Assembly: GCF_042675705.1 (NCBI RefSeq)
Contig: NZ_JBHTJJ010000001.1
Length of the DNA stretch: 64,000 nt
Direction: 5' to 3' (one strand)
Source of the DNA: Ruegeria arenilitoris
Lineage (GTDB): Bacteria; Pseudomonadota; Alphaproteobacteria; Rhodobacterales; Rhodobacteraceae
In this document: piece after piece, positions 35,955-44,152 of the stretch
How the letters are laid out: each line of letters begins with the position of its first letter
Numbering within the stretch: the stretch's first letter is position 1
Position numbers and translations under genes: made by a program
Notes under the pieces: generated by a model
Told to the model about the DNA's origin: nothing
Databases searched by the model: none
Seen by the model: only the letters and a program-made list of their open reading frames with translations

Positions 35955-36959
35955 ATGGTCGATCAGCCCCCCCGCTTTGTCAGCGTTACCCCGATGAAGA
36001 ACGAAGGCCCGTTCGTTCTGGAATGGGTCGCGCACAATCAGGCTATTGGCATCGACCAGATGGTCGTGATGACGAATGACTGCACGGACGGGACGGATGC
36101 GCTGCTCGAGCGGCTCGACCAGCGCGGGGTTCTGATCCATGTGGACAACAATTCCCGTCGCGCAACAAGCCCTCAGAAACGCGCGTACAAACGCTTTTTG
36201 CAAATGGAGATCGCGGGCCCTGAAGACTGGGTGATCGTGATCGACGCCGACGAGCAAATCAATGTGAAGACGGGTGACAACACACTGAAATCATTGGTTG
36301 ATGCTGTGCCTGATGCCAAGATGATTTCAATGACCTGGCGGTTGTTCGGCAATGCCGGAGTGGTTCAATACGAAGACAGGTTCCTGTCCGAGCAATTCCG
36401 CCGTGCTGCCCCCGAACGCAAGCCCAGACCGGCGCAGGCATGGGGGCTGAAGACGATGTTCCAGCGGCGCTTGTGGGATGCGATCGGTGTTCACCGCCCC
36501 AAACGTCCGACGGTCGACCGCATGGAAGACTGCCATTGGTACAATGGTTCGGGTCAGCCAATGCCCGAGCGTTATTTTACAAGCAGTTGGCGGTCGGCGC
36601 GGGACTCGGTCGGATATGACCTTGTGCAACTCAACCATTATGCTCTGAAGTCCTGCGAGAGCTACTTGGTCAAGAAAGTGCGGGGACGGGCTCATCACAC
36701 GGGCGACAGCCTCGGCTTGGAATACTGGAACATCATGAACCAGAATGCGGTGGTCGAGACTTCGATCGATGCGATTGCCGCACGCAAGCGGGACTGTTTC
36801 GACGACCTGATGTCGGATCCTGAAACGGCTCGCTTGCACCACCAGTCCTGCGAACTGCACCGCAAACAGATATCGGAACTGCTGGGCACGTCCGAGATGC
36901 AGGAGTTGATGCATCAGATGACCACGCAGGCCGATACCGTCACAAAAGGTGCAACCTGA
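35955..36959 (+). CDS. Glycosyltransferase family 2-like protein, paralogue of the first
   Basis: A protein of 334 residues. It shares the blocks TPMKNEGPFVLEWVAHNQ and VVMTNDCTDGTD with the gene at 31875, and has D97-A-D99 (VIVIDADEQ) as the metal motif. GAGG lies just before the ATG at 35955; an in-frame extension back to 35679 runs inside the upstream gene and is not supported. Its stop overlaps the next start by one base (TGATG). The two paralogues likely add different or successive sugars. Confidence 0.88.
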   Translation: MVDQPPRFVSVTPMKNEGPFVLEWVAHNQAIGIDQMVVMTNDCTDGTDALLERLDQRGVLIHVDNNSRRATSPQKRAYKRFLQMEIAGPEDWVIVIDADEQINVKTGDNTLKSLVDAVPDAKMISMTWRLFGNAGVVQYEDRFLSEQFRRAAPERKPRPAQAWGLKTMFQRRLWDAIGVHRPKRPTVDRMEDCHWYNGSGQPMPERYFTSSWRSARDSVGYDLVQLNHYALKSCESYLVKKVRGRAHHTGDSLGLEYWNIMNQNAVVETSIDAIAARKRDCFDDLMSDPETARLHHQSCELHRKQISELLGTSEMQELMHQMTTQADTVTKGAT

Positions 36960-37942
36960 TGCTGTGGTTGCATTTGGGGATGCCGAAGACCGGGACGACG
37001 GCATTGCAGTCCTATCTGCGCAACAATGCGTCGGCCTTGTCGAATGCCGGGCTCAGATACATGGAGGCCGGACGTCGCAGACCGGAAGGTGACGATCGCC
37101 CCAAGGTCAGCCATAATCTGTTGGCGTTCCACATGAACCAGTCCGCAGAGCCGATGGACAAGTACCGTGAGGCCGTCGCGCGCGAGTACGAGGCACATGG
37201 CAGCAAGGCCTGCCTGATGTCGTCGGAAATGTTCTATTCGGCCGATCTGGAACGGCTTGCGCAGCTCTTTACCGAGATACCCGCACGCGAAATGCGTGTG
37301 GTATTCTATTGTCGCCGCTACTCCGATTTCTTCGAGGCGGATTACAAGCAGCGGGCCAAAAATGGCCGTTTGCCAGCCGACGGTTCAGCCTTGATTCGGG
37401 ACCGGTTGGCGAAGATCGAGGCCGAGCCTCACTCGGTTTCTTTTTCCGGCGCGGTTACCCGAATCCGCAACGCGTTCCCGGGTGTCACGGTTGTGCCGGC
37501 ACTCTATGATCGCAACGAAATGCTGAATGGCAATATCGTCGATGACTTCCTGAACAAACTGGGCGTGTCGCGACCCGGAGGTGAGGTTGCCAGTGAGCCT
37601 GCCAATCCAACACTGTCCCGCGCTGCAAGTGAAGCCTTTGGCGTTGTCACGCGAGCCATCGGGCGCAAGCGTAGCCGCCAACTGCGTCGTCAGGTGCCCA
37701 AAGAACCCATCATGTTCCGGCGCCACGACGTTCTGGAACCCGAGGAACGGGCATGGCTTGATACCTATTTGACCGAAGCCGACGAAGGGTTTCGTGCTGA
37801 ATTCTTTCCCGACCGGGACACTCTGTTCCAGCCGGTCTGGCTGAGCCCGGACGAAGTCAGGTTTCGTCGTGATGCACCGGACGAGATCGTTGCGTTCAAG
37901 CAGGCTGCAGAAATCGTGTTCAGAATGGCCTTGGGTGAATAG
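36959..37942 (+). CDS. Sulfotransferase family protein
   Basis: A protein of 327 residues. The 5'-phosphosulfate-binding loop is clear at the N-terminus: LHLGMPKTGTTALQSYL (residues 4-20). The later RVVFYCRRYSDFFEADYKQR fits the 3'-phosphate-binding region. Such enzymes move sulfate from PAPS to a sugar or lipid. In this cluster the likely acceptor is the glycan built by the neighbouring glycosyltransferases, which is an inference from position. Confidence 0.82.
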   Translation: MLWLHLGMPKTGTTALQSYLRNNASALSNAGLRYMEAGRRRPEGDDRPKVSHNLLAFHMNQSAEPMDKYREAVAREYEAHGSKACLMSSEMFYSADLERLAQLFTEIPAREMRVVFYCRRYSDFFEADYKQRAKNGRLPADGSALIRDRLAKIEAEPHSVSFSGAVTRIRNAFPGVTVVPALYDRNEMLNGNIVDDFLNKLGVSRPGGEVASEPANPTLSRAASEAFGVVTRAIGRKRSRQLRRQVPKEPIMFRRHDVLEPEERAWLDTYLTEADEGFRAEFFPDRDTLFQPVWLSPDEVRFRRDAPDEIVAFKQAAEIVFRMALGE

Positions 37943-37960
37943 GCTGGCGGCGCCACAGGC

Positions 37961-38263
37961 TCAATCAAGCGAGATCTGCTGTCGTTGCTTCCCTGTGGTC
38001 TTGTCGAAGATCAGGATGCGGTTGTCATCGGTCACCACGGCGAACCAGTTGTTTCCGATGGTCACGGCTTGGGCCTTTGCACCGTCCGGCAGTTCGATCT
38101 GATCGGGCAGGGTGGGGGTCCGGTCGGATAGACGGATGACAATCAAAGCGAATGTCACTAGAACCCCGCCAATCATCACCGCGGTCAGCAGCATGACCAT
38201 GCGGCGCAGAAGGCGCAGTTGAGGCGTTTCCTGCGGTTCTTGGGGATCTGAAGGGACAGTCAT
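37961..38263 (-). CDS. Small membrane-anchored protein (probably the DUF6476 family)
   Basis: A protein of 100 residues: a basic proline-rich N-terminus, one membrane helix at about residues 24-43 (MLLTAVMIGGVLVTFALIV), and a periplasmic part of about 55 residues (LPDGAKAQAVTIGNNWFAVVTDDNRILIFDKTTG). This matches a Rhodobacterales family I recall as DUF6476. Its start codon overlaps, on the other strand, the start codon of the RluA-family gene. It converges with the sulfotransferase gene. Confidence 0.8.
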   Translation of the reverse strand: MTVPSDPQEPQETPQLRLLRRMVMLLTAVMIGGVLVTFALIVIRLSDRTPTLPDQIELPDGAKAQAVTIGNNWFAVVTDDNRILIFDKTTGKQRQQISLD

Positions 38264-39305
38264 GGGCACCCGGCATATAGACTTCGTTATCGCGGACGCT
38301 CCGCCGCCCCGCCTTGATAAGGCGCTTTCGCGGGATGTTCCAGCAGATGAAAACCTGTCGCGTACCCGGCTGGCCCGGCTGATCGAAGAGGGCGCGGTTC
38401 TGGTCGACGGCAAGGTCGTGCTCGACGCCAAAGCCAAAGTGCCGGAAGGCGCCGTTGTGTCCATAACCGTCTCCGAAGCGGACGAGAGCCATATCGGGGC
38501 CGAAAACATTCCTCTGGACATCGTGCACGAAGACGCCGACCTGATCGTGATCAACAAGCCCGCGGGCATGGTCGTCCACCCGGCACCGGGATCGCCCAAT
38601 GGCACCTTGGTGAACGCCCTGCTGCACCACTGTGGCGAGGAATTGTCGGGGGTAGGCGGGGTCAAGCGACCGGGCATCGTGCACCGGATCGACAAAGATA
38701 CCAGCGGGTTGCTGGTGGTTGCCAAATCGGACGCCGCCCACCAGGGGCTGGCGGCCCAGTTCGAGGCGCACAGCGTCGAGCGCTACTATCGCGCGGTCTG
38801 CTATGGTGTTCCGGATGCCAATGACCCGCGGCTGCGCGGTGTCAAAGGCGTGAGTTTTGAGCCCGGCAACGTGATGCGCATCACAACGCAACTGGCCCGG
38901 CACAAGCACGACCGGCAGAAACAGGCGGTGCTTTTTCATGGCGGGCGCCATGCCGTGACGCGTGCGCGCGTCGTTGACGTGTTCGGACAACCCGGCGCGG
39001 TATCATTGATCGAGTGCTGGCTGGAAACCGGACGCACCCACCAGATTCGGGTGCACATGGCACATGCGGGCCACGGCTTGGTGGGCGACCCGGTCTATGG
39101 CGGCAAGCGCAAACTGTCGGCCCGGTCGTTTGATGCAGACGCTGCGGAGGCGGTGCGTGCGTTCCCGCGCCAAGCCCTGCACGCGGCTGTCCTGGGCTTT
39201 GTACATCCCGTCTCCGGCGAGAAAATGCGTTTTGAGGCAGCATTGCCGCAAGATATCGAGACGCTCATCTCGGTTCTGAAACAACCTGCAAAGTCTCGTG
39301 ACTAA
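38262..39305 (+). CDS. RluA/RluD family pseudouridine synthase
   Basis: A protein of 347 residues. The S4 domain lies at the N-terminus (TRLARLIEEGAVLVDGKVV). The catalytic motif is HRIDKDTSGLLVVAK (the aspartate after RI is catalytic), followed by YRAVCYGVP, TGRTHQIRVHMAH and GDPVYGG. Members of this family modify ribosomal or transfer RNA uridines. RluD is the likeliest by domain layout, but RluC is not excluded. Its ATG overlaps the divergent start of the small membrane protein by 2 bases. Confidence 0.92.
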   Translation: MGTRHIDFVIADAPPPRLDKALSRDVPADENLSRTRLARLIEEGAVLVDGKVVLDAKAKVPEGAVVSITVSEADESHIGAENIPLDIVHEDADLIVINKPAGMVVHPAPGSPNGTLVNALLHHCGEELSGVGGVKRPGIVHRIDKDTSGLLVVAKSDAAHQGLAAQFEAHSVERYYRAVCYGVPDANDPRLRGVKGVSFEPGNVMRITTQLARHKHDRQKQAVLFHGGRHAVTRARVVDVFGQPGAVSLIECWLETGRTHQIRVHMAHAGHGLVGDPVYGGKRKLSARSFDADAAEAVRAFPRQALHAAVLGFVHPVSGEKMRFEAALPQDIETLISVLKQPAKSRD

Positions 39306-39359
39306 GACTTTCTTAGCTTTCCTTTATCGTTCCTTAATCCCAGACTGTTAACACCTGCT

Positions 39360-39388
39360 CTTGAATGGTCCTGAACGTGGCCCCATAT
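39360..39388 (+). promoter_or_regulatory. Sigma-32 (RpoH) type promoter before rpoH
   Basis: CTTGAA at 39360-39365 and CCCCATAT at 39381-39388 are separated by 15 bases. This matches the heat-shock consensus (CTTGAA, about 14 bases, CCCCAT-T) closely. It lies about 40-70 bases before the rpoH ATG, so rpoH would be transcribed by its own product. Autoregulation of rpoH is known in some alphaproteobacteria. Confidence 0.8.
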
Positions 39389-39429
39389 CCATGTTAAGGG
39401 CGTAAACATTTGTCCAAGGGACGTGATAC

Positions 39430-40326
39430 ATGGCAAATTACAAAAATCTCCCCGTGCCTACGCCAGAAGGTGGGCTGAACCGGTATCTGCAGGAAATCCG
39501 CAAATTCCCCCTGCTGGAGCCGGAAGAGGAGTACATGCTGGCCAAACGTTGGGTCGAAGAGCAGGACACCGAAGCGGCGCACAAGATGGTTACATCGCAT
39601 CTGCGACTGGCCGCCAAGATCGCCATGGGCTATCGCGGCTATGGTTTGCCGCAGGCCGAGGTGATTTCCGAGGCCAATGTGGGCCTGATGCAAGCCGTCA
39701 AGCGGTTTGACCCGGAAAAAGGCTTCCGTCTGGCGACCTATGCAATGTGGTGGATCCGCGCCTCGATCCAAGAATACATCCTGCGATCCTGGTCGCTGGT
39801 GAAACTGGGCACCACCTCGGCGCAGAAAAAGCTGTTCTTCAACCTGCGCAAGGCGAAGGCCCGGATTGGCGCGTTGGAGGAGGGCGACCTGCACCCGGAC
39901 AATGTCAAGCAGATCGCCAACGATCTGGGCGTGACCGAAGAAGAGGTCATCAGCATGAACCGCCGCATGTCGGGCGGGGATGCGTCGCTGAACGCCACGG
40001 TCGGTTCCGACGGCGAAGGCACCATGCAGTGGCAGGACTGGCTGGAAGACGAAGATGCAGACCAGGCCGGCGACTATGAGGCCCGCGAAGAGCTTGAGGT
40101 GCGTCGCGAGTTGCTGACCGAGGCGCTGGACGTTCTGAACGACCGCGAAAAAGACATCCTGACCCAGCGCCGGTTGATGGATCAGCCCGTGACGCTCGAG
40201 GAACTGAGTACACAGTACAATGTCAGCCGCGAACGCATCCGTCAGATCGAGGTGCGCGCCTTTGAAAAGCTGCAGAAAAAGATGCGTGAGTTGGCGCGTG
40301 AAAAGGGCATGCTGGCCACCGCCTGA
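39430..40326 (+). CDS. rpoH: RNA polymerase sigma factor RpoH (sigma-32)
   Basis: A heat-shock sigma factor of 298 residues. The diagnostic RpoH box QKKLFFNLR is at residues 132-140. Region 2 has GLMQAVKRFDPEKGFRLATYA and WWIRASIQEYIL, and region 4 has TQYNVSRERIRQIEVRAFEKL. It directs transcription of chaperone and protease genes. A near-consensus sigma-32 promoter lies upstream and a strong terminator downstream. Confidence 0.97.
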   Translation: MANYKNLPVPTPEGGLNRYLQEIRKFPLLEPEEEYMLAKRWVEEQDTEAAHKMVTSHLRLAAKIAMGYRGYGLPQAEVISEANVGLMQAVKRFDPEKGFRLATYAMWWIRASIQEYILRSWSLVKLGTTSAQKKLFFNLRKAKARIGALEEGDLHPDNVKQIANDLGVTEEEVISMNRRMSGGDASLNATVGSDGEGTMQWQDWLEDEDADQAGDYEAREELEVRRELLTEALDVLNDREKDILTQRRLMDQPVTLEELSTQYNVSRERIRQIEVRAFEKLQKKMRELAREKGMLATA

Positions 40327-40348
40327 TCACGGCAATCAGATGAACAAG

Positions 40349-40377
40349 CGGCCCGGGGAAACCCGGGCCGTTTTTTT
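40349..40377 (+). terminator. Intrinsic terminator of rpoH
   Basis: CGGCCCGGG (40349-40357) pairs perfectly with CCCGGGCCG (40362-40370) around a GAAA loop, followed by seven T. Confidence 0.95.
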
Positions 40378-40386
40378 CGTCATGTC

Positions 40387-41565
40387 CTACTGCAGTTGCT
40401 GGCGGAATACCCGTACCATGTTTTCGCCCATGACCTTGCGGATCTGCGCTTCGGTCAGGTCTTCGTCCAGCAAGGCCGAGGTCAGCGCCGCCAGTTCCGA
40501 CGTGTCAAACGCGGTCTCGACCGAGCCGTCATAGTCGGACCCCAGTGCGACATGGTCTTCCCCGACCGTCTCGATGGCTGCCTTGATCATTTTGGCAATT
40601 CCCGCCGGGGTGATGTCGCCGCAGGTGACGTCTGCCCAGTATCCCATCCCGATGACACCGCCGGTCGCCGCGATTTCCTTCATCAGGTCATCGGGATAGT
40701 TGCGCTTGACCGGGCAGAACCTGTGCAGACCGCCATGGCTGACGATCAGCGGCTCGTCGGTCATGGCCAGAACGTCGCGCGCCACTTGCGGGCTGGAATG
40801 GGCCAGGTCGATCACCACCGGGCGCTTGGCCAGTTCGGCCACCACCTGCCGTCCGAATTCGGTCAGGCCCGTGTTGCCGGTGCCGTGCAGCGAGCCGCCC
40901 AGTTCGTTGTCAAAGAAATGGTGCAGCCCGAACACCCTGTGGCCGGCATCGAAAATCGGCTCGAGATTGGCCAGATCGCCCTCCAGCGGATGGGCGCCTT
41001 CGATCCCCAGAATGCCGCCCACGATCTTTTCGCCGCGCGTGCGGGCGTCCAGAACGGCCTCGAGATCCGCGCGGGTCTTGATGACCTTGAGGTGCCCGTC
41101 CGAGGCGGCCTCGAACCGGTGCAGCTTCTCGGCCTGATAAATCGCGCGTTCCTTTAGGCTATCCCAGGTGCGCAGCGGCCACAGCTGACCGATGGCCAGT
41201 AGGGTGATGTTGTCGAATGCCTCGGCCGAGTTTGCCTCGTAATTCTGCCCGGCTGGTGACTTGGTCACGGCGGTGAAAACCTGCAGGGCCACGTTGCCTT
41301 CGATCAGCCGGGGAATATCCACCTGGCCGCGGGTTCCGCGCTCGGTCAGGTCGCGGCTCCACAACAGAGGGTCGGCATGCAGGTCACCCACGATCAGGGT
41401 TTCGTGCAGAGCAGCGGCGGTGTCAGACACTGGATATGGGTCGTGGTCGATCACGTTGTTGCGCGCGCCTTCGACATAGGCCGGCACGAAGCCAAAGAAT
41501 ACAGCGGCCCCGATGACGATCGCGGCCAACACAAGGCCTGTCAGCCATTTCAGCAGTCTTTTCAC
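40387..41565 (-). CDS. Membrane-anchored dipeptidase (renal dipeptidase family)
   Basis: About 392 residues. The GTG at 41565 has GGGGAGGA 5 bases upstream, so I prefer it over a longer ATG frame to 41673. An N-terminal membrane anchor (LTGLVLAAIVIGAAVFFG) precedes the M19 peptidase domain. Metal-site motifs are DLHADP near the start, GIEGAH, FGLHHFFDNELGGS, IDLAHSS and SDYDG. Family members hydrolyse dipeptides with zinc. It converges with rpoH, whose terminator lies between them. Confidence 0.9.
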   Translation of the reverse strand: MKRLLKWLTGLVLAAIVIGAAVFFGFVPAYVEGARNNVIDHDPYPVSDTAAALHETLIVGDLHADPLLWSRDLTERGTRGQVDIPRLIEGNVALQVFTAVTKSPAGQNYEANSAEAFDNITLLAIGQLWPLRTWDSLKERAIYQAEKLHRFEAASDGHLKVIKTRADLEAVLDARTRGEKIVGGILGIEGAHPLEGDLANLEPIFDAGHRVFGLHHFFDNELGGSLHGTGNTGLTEFGRQVVAELAKRPVVIDLAHSSPQVARDVLAMTDEPLIVSHGGLHRFCPVKRNYPDDLMKEIAATGGVIGMGYWADVTCGDITPAGIAKMIKAAIETVGEDHVALGSDYDGSVETAFDTSELAALTSALLDEDLTEAQIRKVMGENMVRVFRQQLQ

Positions 41566-41712
41566 GTTTTTCCTCCCCAAGCGTTTCCCGCAGCTTACGG
41601 GGGAAAATCGATCAGAAAAGCCTGACTTGGCGTCGCTTGGCTGATACAGAGGGCGCAACAGATGTTGGCGCAAACATTTCAGCGCCCAACGTGGTCAGAT
41701 ACGGAGGACACC

Positions 41713-42687
41713 ATGCACAAGCCGGTTCAATGGGGCATTCTGGGTGCGGCGAAATTCGCACGCCAATTCATGGGTCCGGCGATCCATGCGGCTTCGGGCG
41801 CGCGACTGGCTGCCCTGGCGACCTCGGACCCGGCCAAGGCCGAGCCGTTTCAGGACTTCTGCCCGGACCTGAAGGTCTTTGACGACTATGAAGCGCTGCT
41901 GGCCTCGCCCGAAATCGAGGCGGTCTATATCCCTCTGCCGAACCACCTGCATGTGGAATGGAGCCTGAAGGCGCTGGACGCTGGCAAGCACGTTTTGTGT
42001 GAAAAGCCGATAACCATGCGCGCCGAGGAGTTCGACGCCCTGATCCACAAGCGCGACCAGACCGGGCTGCTGGCGGCCGAGGCCTATATGATCGTGCACC
42101 ACCCGCAGTGGCAGCATGTGCGCGATCTGATCGCCGACGGCGCCATCGGAGATCTGGCGCATGTCACGGGGGCATTCAGCTTCGACAACCGCACCGACAC
42201 CGGCAATATCCGCAACCGCGCCGAAACCGGCGGCGGCGGGCTGCGCGACATCGGCGTCTATGTTATCGGGTCGGCCCGTTTTGCGACGGGGCAGGAACCG
42301 GATACCGTGCAATCGGCCATCCGCTGGGAGGACGGCATCGACGCGTTCACGGAAATCCGCGCGCAGTTTCCGGGCTTTACCTATTCGGCCTATGTCTCGA
42401 TCCGCATGCATCCGCATCAGGAAATGGTCTTTCACGGAGAGCGCGGCCTGATCCGCCTGACCGCGCCGTTCAACGCGCGGGTGTTCGGCGAGGCCCGGGT
42501 CGAGCTGCATCGCCCGGGTTTGGAAGTTCTTGTGACGCGCTTCCCAGCCGACGATCACTACAAGCTGCAGGTCGAGGCGTTTTACTGGTCCGTTCGCGCG
42601 GGCGACGAATACCCGTGTCCGCTCGAATTCTCGCGCGGGACGCAGGCAATGATCGACCGGGTGTTCGACGGCGCAACACCGCTCTGA
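41713..42687 (+). CDS. Gfo/Idh/MocA family oxidoreductase
   Basis: A protein of 324 residues. The NAD(P)-binding fold begins QWGILGAAKFARQF. The catalytic motif is CEKPITMRAEEF (E-K-P), with the preceding VYIPLPNHLHVEWSLKAL. The second domain includes GGGLRDIGVYVIG. These enzymes oxidise or reduce sugars, inositols or related molecules; the substrate is unknown. CGGAGGAC precedes the ATG. It starts a rightward run with the DksA-like and EamA genes. Confidence 0.9.
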   Translation: MHKPVQWGILGAAKFARQFMGPAIHAASGARLAALATSDPAKAEPFQDFCPDLKVFDDYEALLASPEIEAVYIPLPNHLHVEWSLKALDAGKHVLCEKPITMRAEEFDALIHKRDQTGLLAAEAYMIVHHPQWQHVRDLIADGAIGDLAHVTGAFSFDNRTDTGNIRNRAETGGGGLRDIGVYVIGSARFATGQEPDTVQSAIRWEDGIDAFTEIRAQFPGFTYSAYVSIRMHPHQEMVFHGERGLIRLTAPFNARVFGEARVELHRPGLEVLVTRFPADDHYKLQVEAFYWSVRAGDEYPCPLEFSRGTQAMIDRVFDGATPL

Positions 42688-42744
42688 CTTGCGTGATCAG
42701 CCACCCCGCGCCTAAACTGGAGAGCACCTGAACAGGAGGGGGCC

Positions 42745-43014
42745 ATGGCCGGAGGCTGGGCGCGTGACGGCGCGGTAAGCGAACAGATCGAGGCTTCGAT
42801 TTCAGACGAGCTGGCACGGATGCAGGCGAAAAAGCGCCCGGTCGGTGAAAGCCTGACCCATTGTGCAGAGTGCGAAGAACCGATCCCCGAAAAGCGCCGA
42901 CTGGCCATCCCCGGGGTCAAGCTGTGCCTGGATTGCCAGCAAGAGCGTGATGGTGCTTTCAAGGCCCGCGGCGGTATCAATCGGCGCGGCTCCAAGGACA
43001 GCCAGCTCAAGTGA
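42745..43014 (+). CDS. DksA/TraR family zinc-finger protein
   Basis: A protein of 89 residues, shorter than DksA, with the zinc cysteines in HCAECEEPIP and LCLDCQQERD. AGGAGG precedes the ATG. Its stop overlaps the GTG start of the EamA gene. Small DksA-like proteins may modulate RNA polymerase in the absence or presence of ppGpp, but this member's role is not known. Confidence 0.88.
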   Translation: MAGGWARDGAVSEQIEASISDELARMQAKKRPVGESLTHCAECEEPIPEKRRLAIPGVKLCLDCQQERDGAFKARGGINRRGSKDSQLK

Positions 43015-43897
43015 AAGGGCCCGGCAAAGACGGCGGTTCCCTTTTTCAGAATGGCCTGTTTCTTGGGTTCTTGGCCGCATTTCTTTGGGGCACGCACAGC
43101 GTCATCGTGCGCTACCTGACCGGAGACCTGGGTGGCATGCAAATTGCCACAACTAGGCTGTTCATAGCTGCTTTGGCCATCTACTGTATGTTGCGTGCGA
43201 TGAATGCGCCGGTTTCCGTCCAGTTCCGGGATTGGAACTTCCGTCTTGCCGTTTTGGCGACCGTCATCAACTACATTCTGTTCCATATCGGGCTTGAACA
43301 CACCGGTGCAGGCAGCGCGATGGTGTTGGAAAATACCGCGCCGTTCTTTGTTCTGGTTTTCTTGTATTTCTTCGCCGACACCCCTGTTGGAAAAACCGAT
43401 GTTCTGGCGACCCTTCTGGCCATCTTCGGGGTCTTTCTTACGGTTTTCCGCGATTTCGAAGGCTGCGGGGACCCGGTTCTGGGGGATATGATGGAATTGG
43501 GGCCGGGGTCAACTGGGCTGTGTTCCTGATCGCCAGTAGCCGGGCCATGCGCGCGTCGAAATCGACGGCCGAGCGTCTGAATTTCCTGTTTGGTGTGTTC
43601 CTGTGCTCGGCCGTAATTCTGCTTCCGCTGTCCGTTTTTGCGCTGCGGATGCCCTCCGGCAACGATTTGGTGTTTTTGGTTTTGCTGGGCGCTTTCCCGA
43701 CTGCGTTGGCCTACTACCTCTGGTACGAGGCCGCCGCGCGAGTGTCGACGTTGACCGCGACCCTTTTGTTCGCCACCTCGGTGGTGTTCACCTTCGTCAA
43801 TTCGGCAATTTTTCTGGGGACACCGATCACCCCAATGGCTGCGATTGGGGCGGGATTGATCGTATTCGCGGTGTTCCTCACGACCAGAAAAAACTAG
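43011..43897 (+). pseudogene. EamA/DMT transporter gene with a one-base frameshift
   Basis: The N-terminal frame (43011-43529, GTG start overlapping the preceding gene) gives membrane helices such as GLFLGFLAAFLWGTHSVIV and AMVLENTAPFFVLVFLYFF. The C-terminal frame (to 43897) continues the family with ASSRAMRASKST, FPTALAYYLWYEAA and VNSAIFLGTPITPMAAIG. The join is at a run of four G (43499-43502). One more G would give the expected GAGVNWAVFLIASS junction. This is a frameshift mutation, a sequencing error or a slippage site. If intact it would be a ten-helix drug/metabolite exporter. Confidence 0.85.
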
Positions 43898-43915
43898 GCG
43901 ACCGCCGGAACGGGG

Positions 43916-44152
43916 TTACCGGCGGCGCCACCAGCGCCGCAGCAGGTTGACGTCCATGGCGGCCACCATGATGCCCAAGGGGATCATCCAAAACCCAAGA
44001 ACAGGAAGGAAACCGAAGACGCCGGCGACGATCAACAAAAGTCCCACGACAAACCGCAGCCCCCGCGGGACATTGCGGCGGATCCGGGCGAGAACAGGGC
44101 GCAGGCGGTCCTTGATGGCCCGCCAACGCCCCTTGTCGGTTGGGTCTGTTAC
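43916..44152 (-). CDS. Small membrane protein frame without a standard start codon
   Basis: A frame of 78 codons, read from a GTA overlapping the pepF stop. It codes for a basic N-terminus (TDPTDKGRWRAIKDRLRP) and a hydrophobic part (FVVGLLLIVAGVFGFLP, LGFWMIPLGIMVAAMDV), ending RRWWRRR. The pattern matches a short membrane protein common in alphaproteobacteria, which makes it a likely real gene. No ATG, GTG or TTG lies before the first helix; upstream there is a stop at 44204-44206 with no start after it. It may use a rare start, be re-initiated after pepF, or have lost its start. Confidence 0.45.
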   Translation of the reverse strand, partial: VTDPTDKGRWRAIKDRLRPVLARIRRNVPRGLRFVVGLLLIVAGVFGFLPVLGFWMIPLGIMVAAMDVNLLRRWWRRR

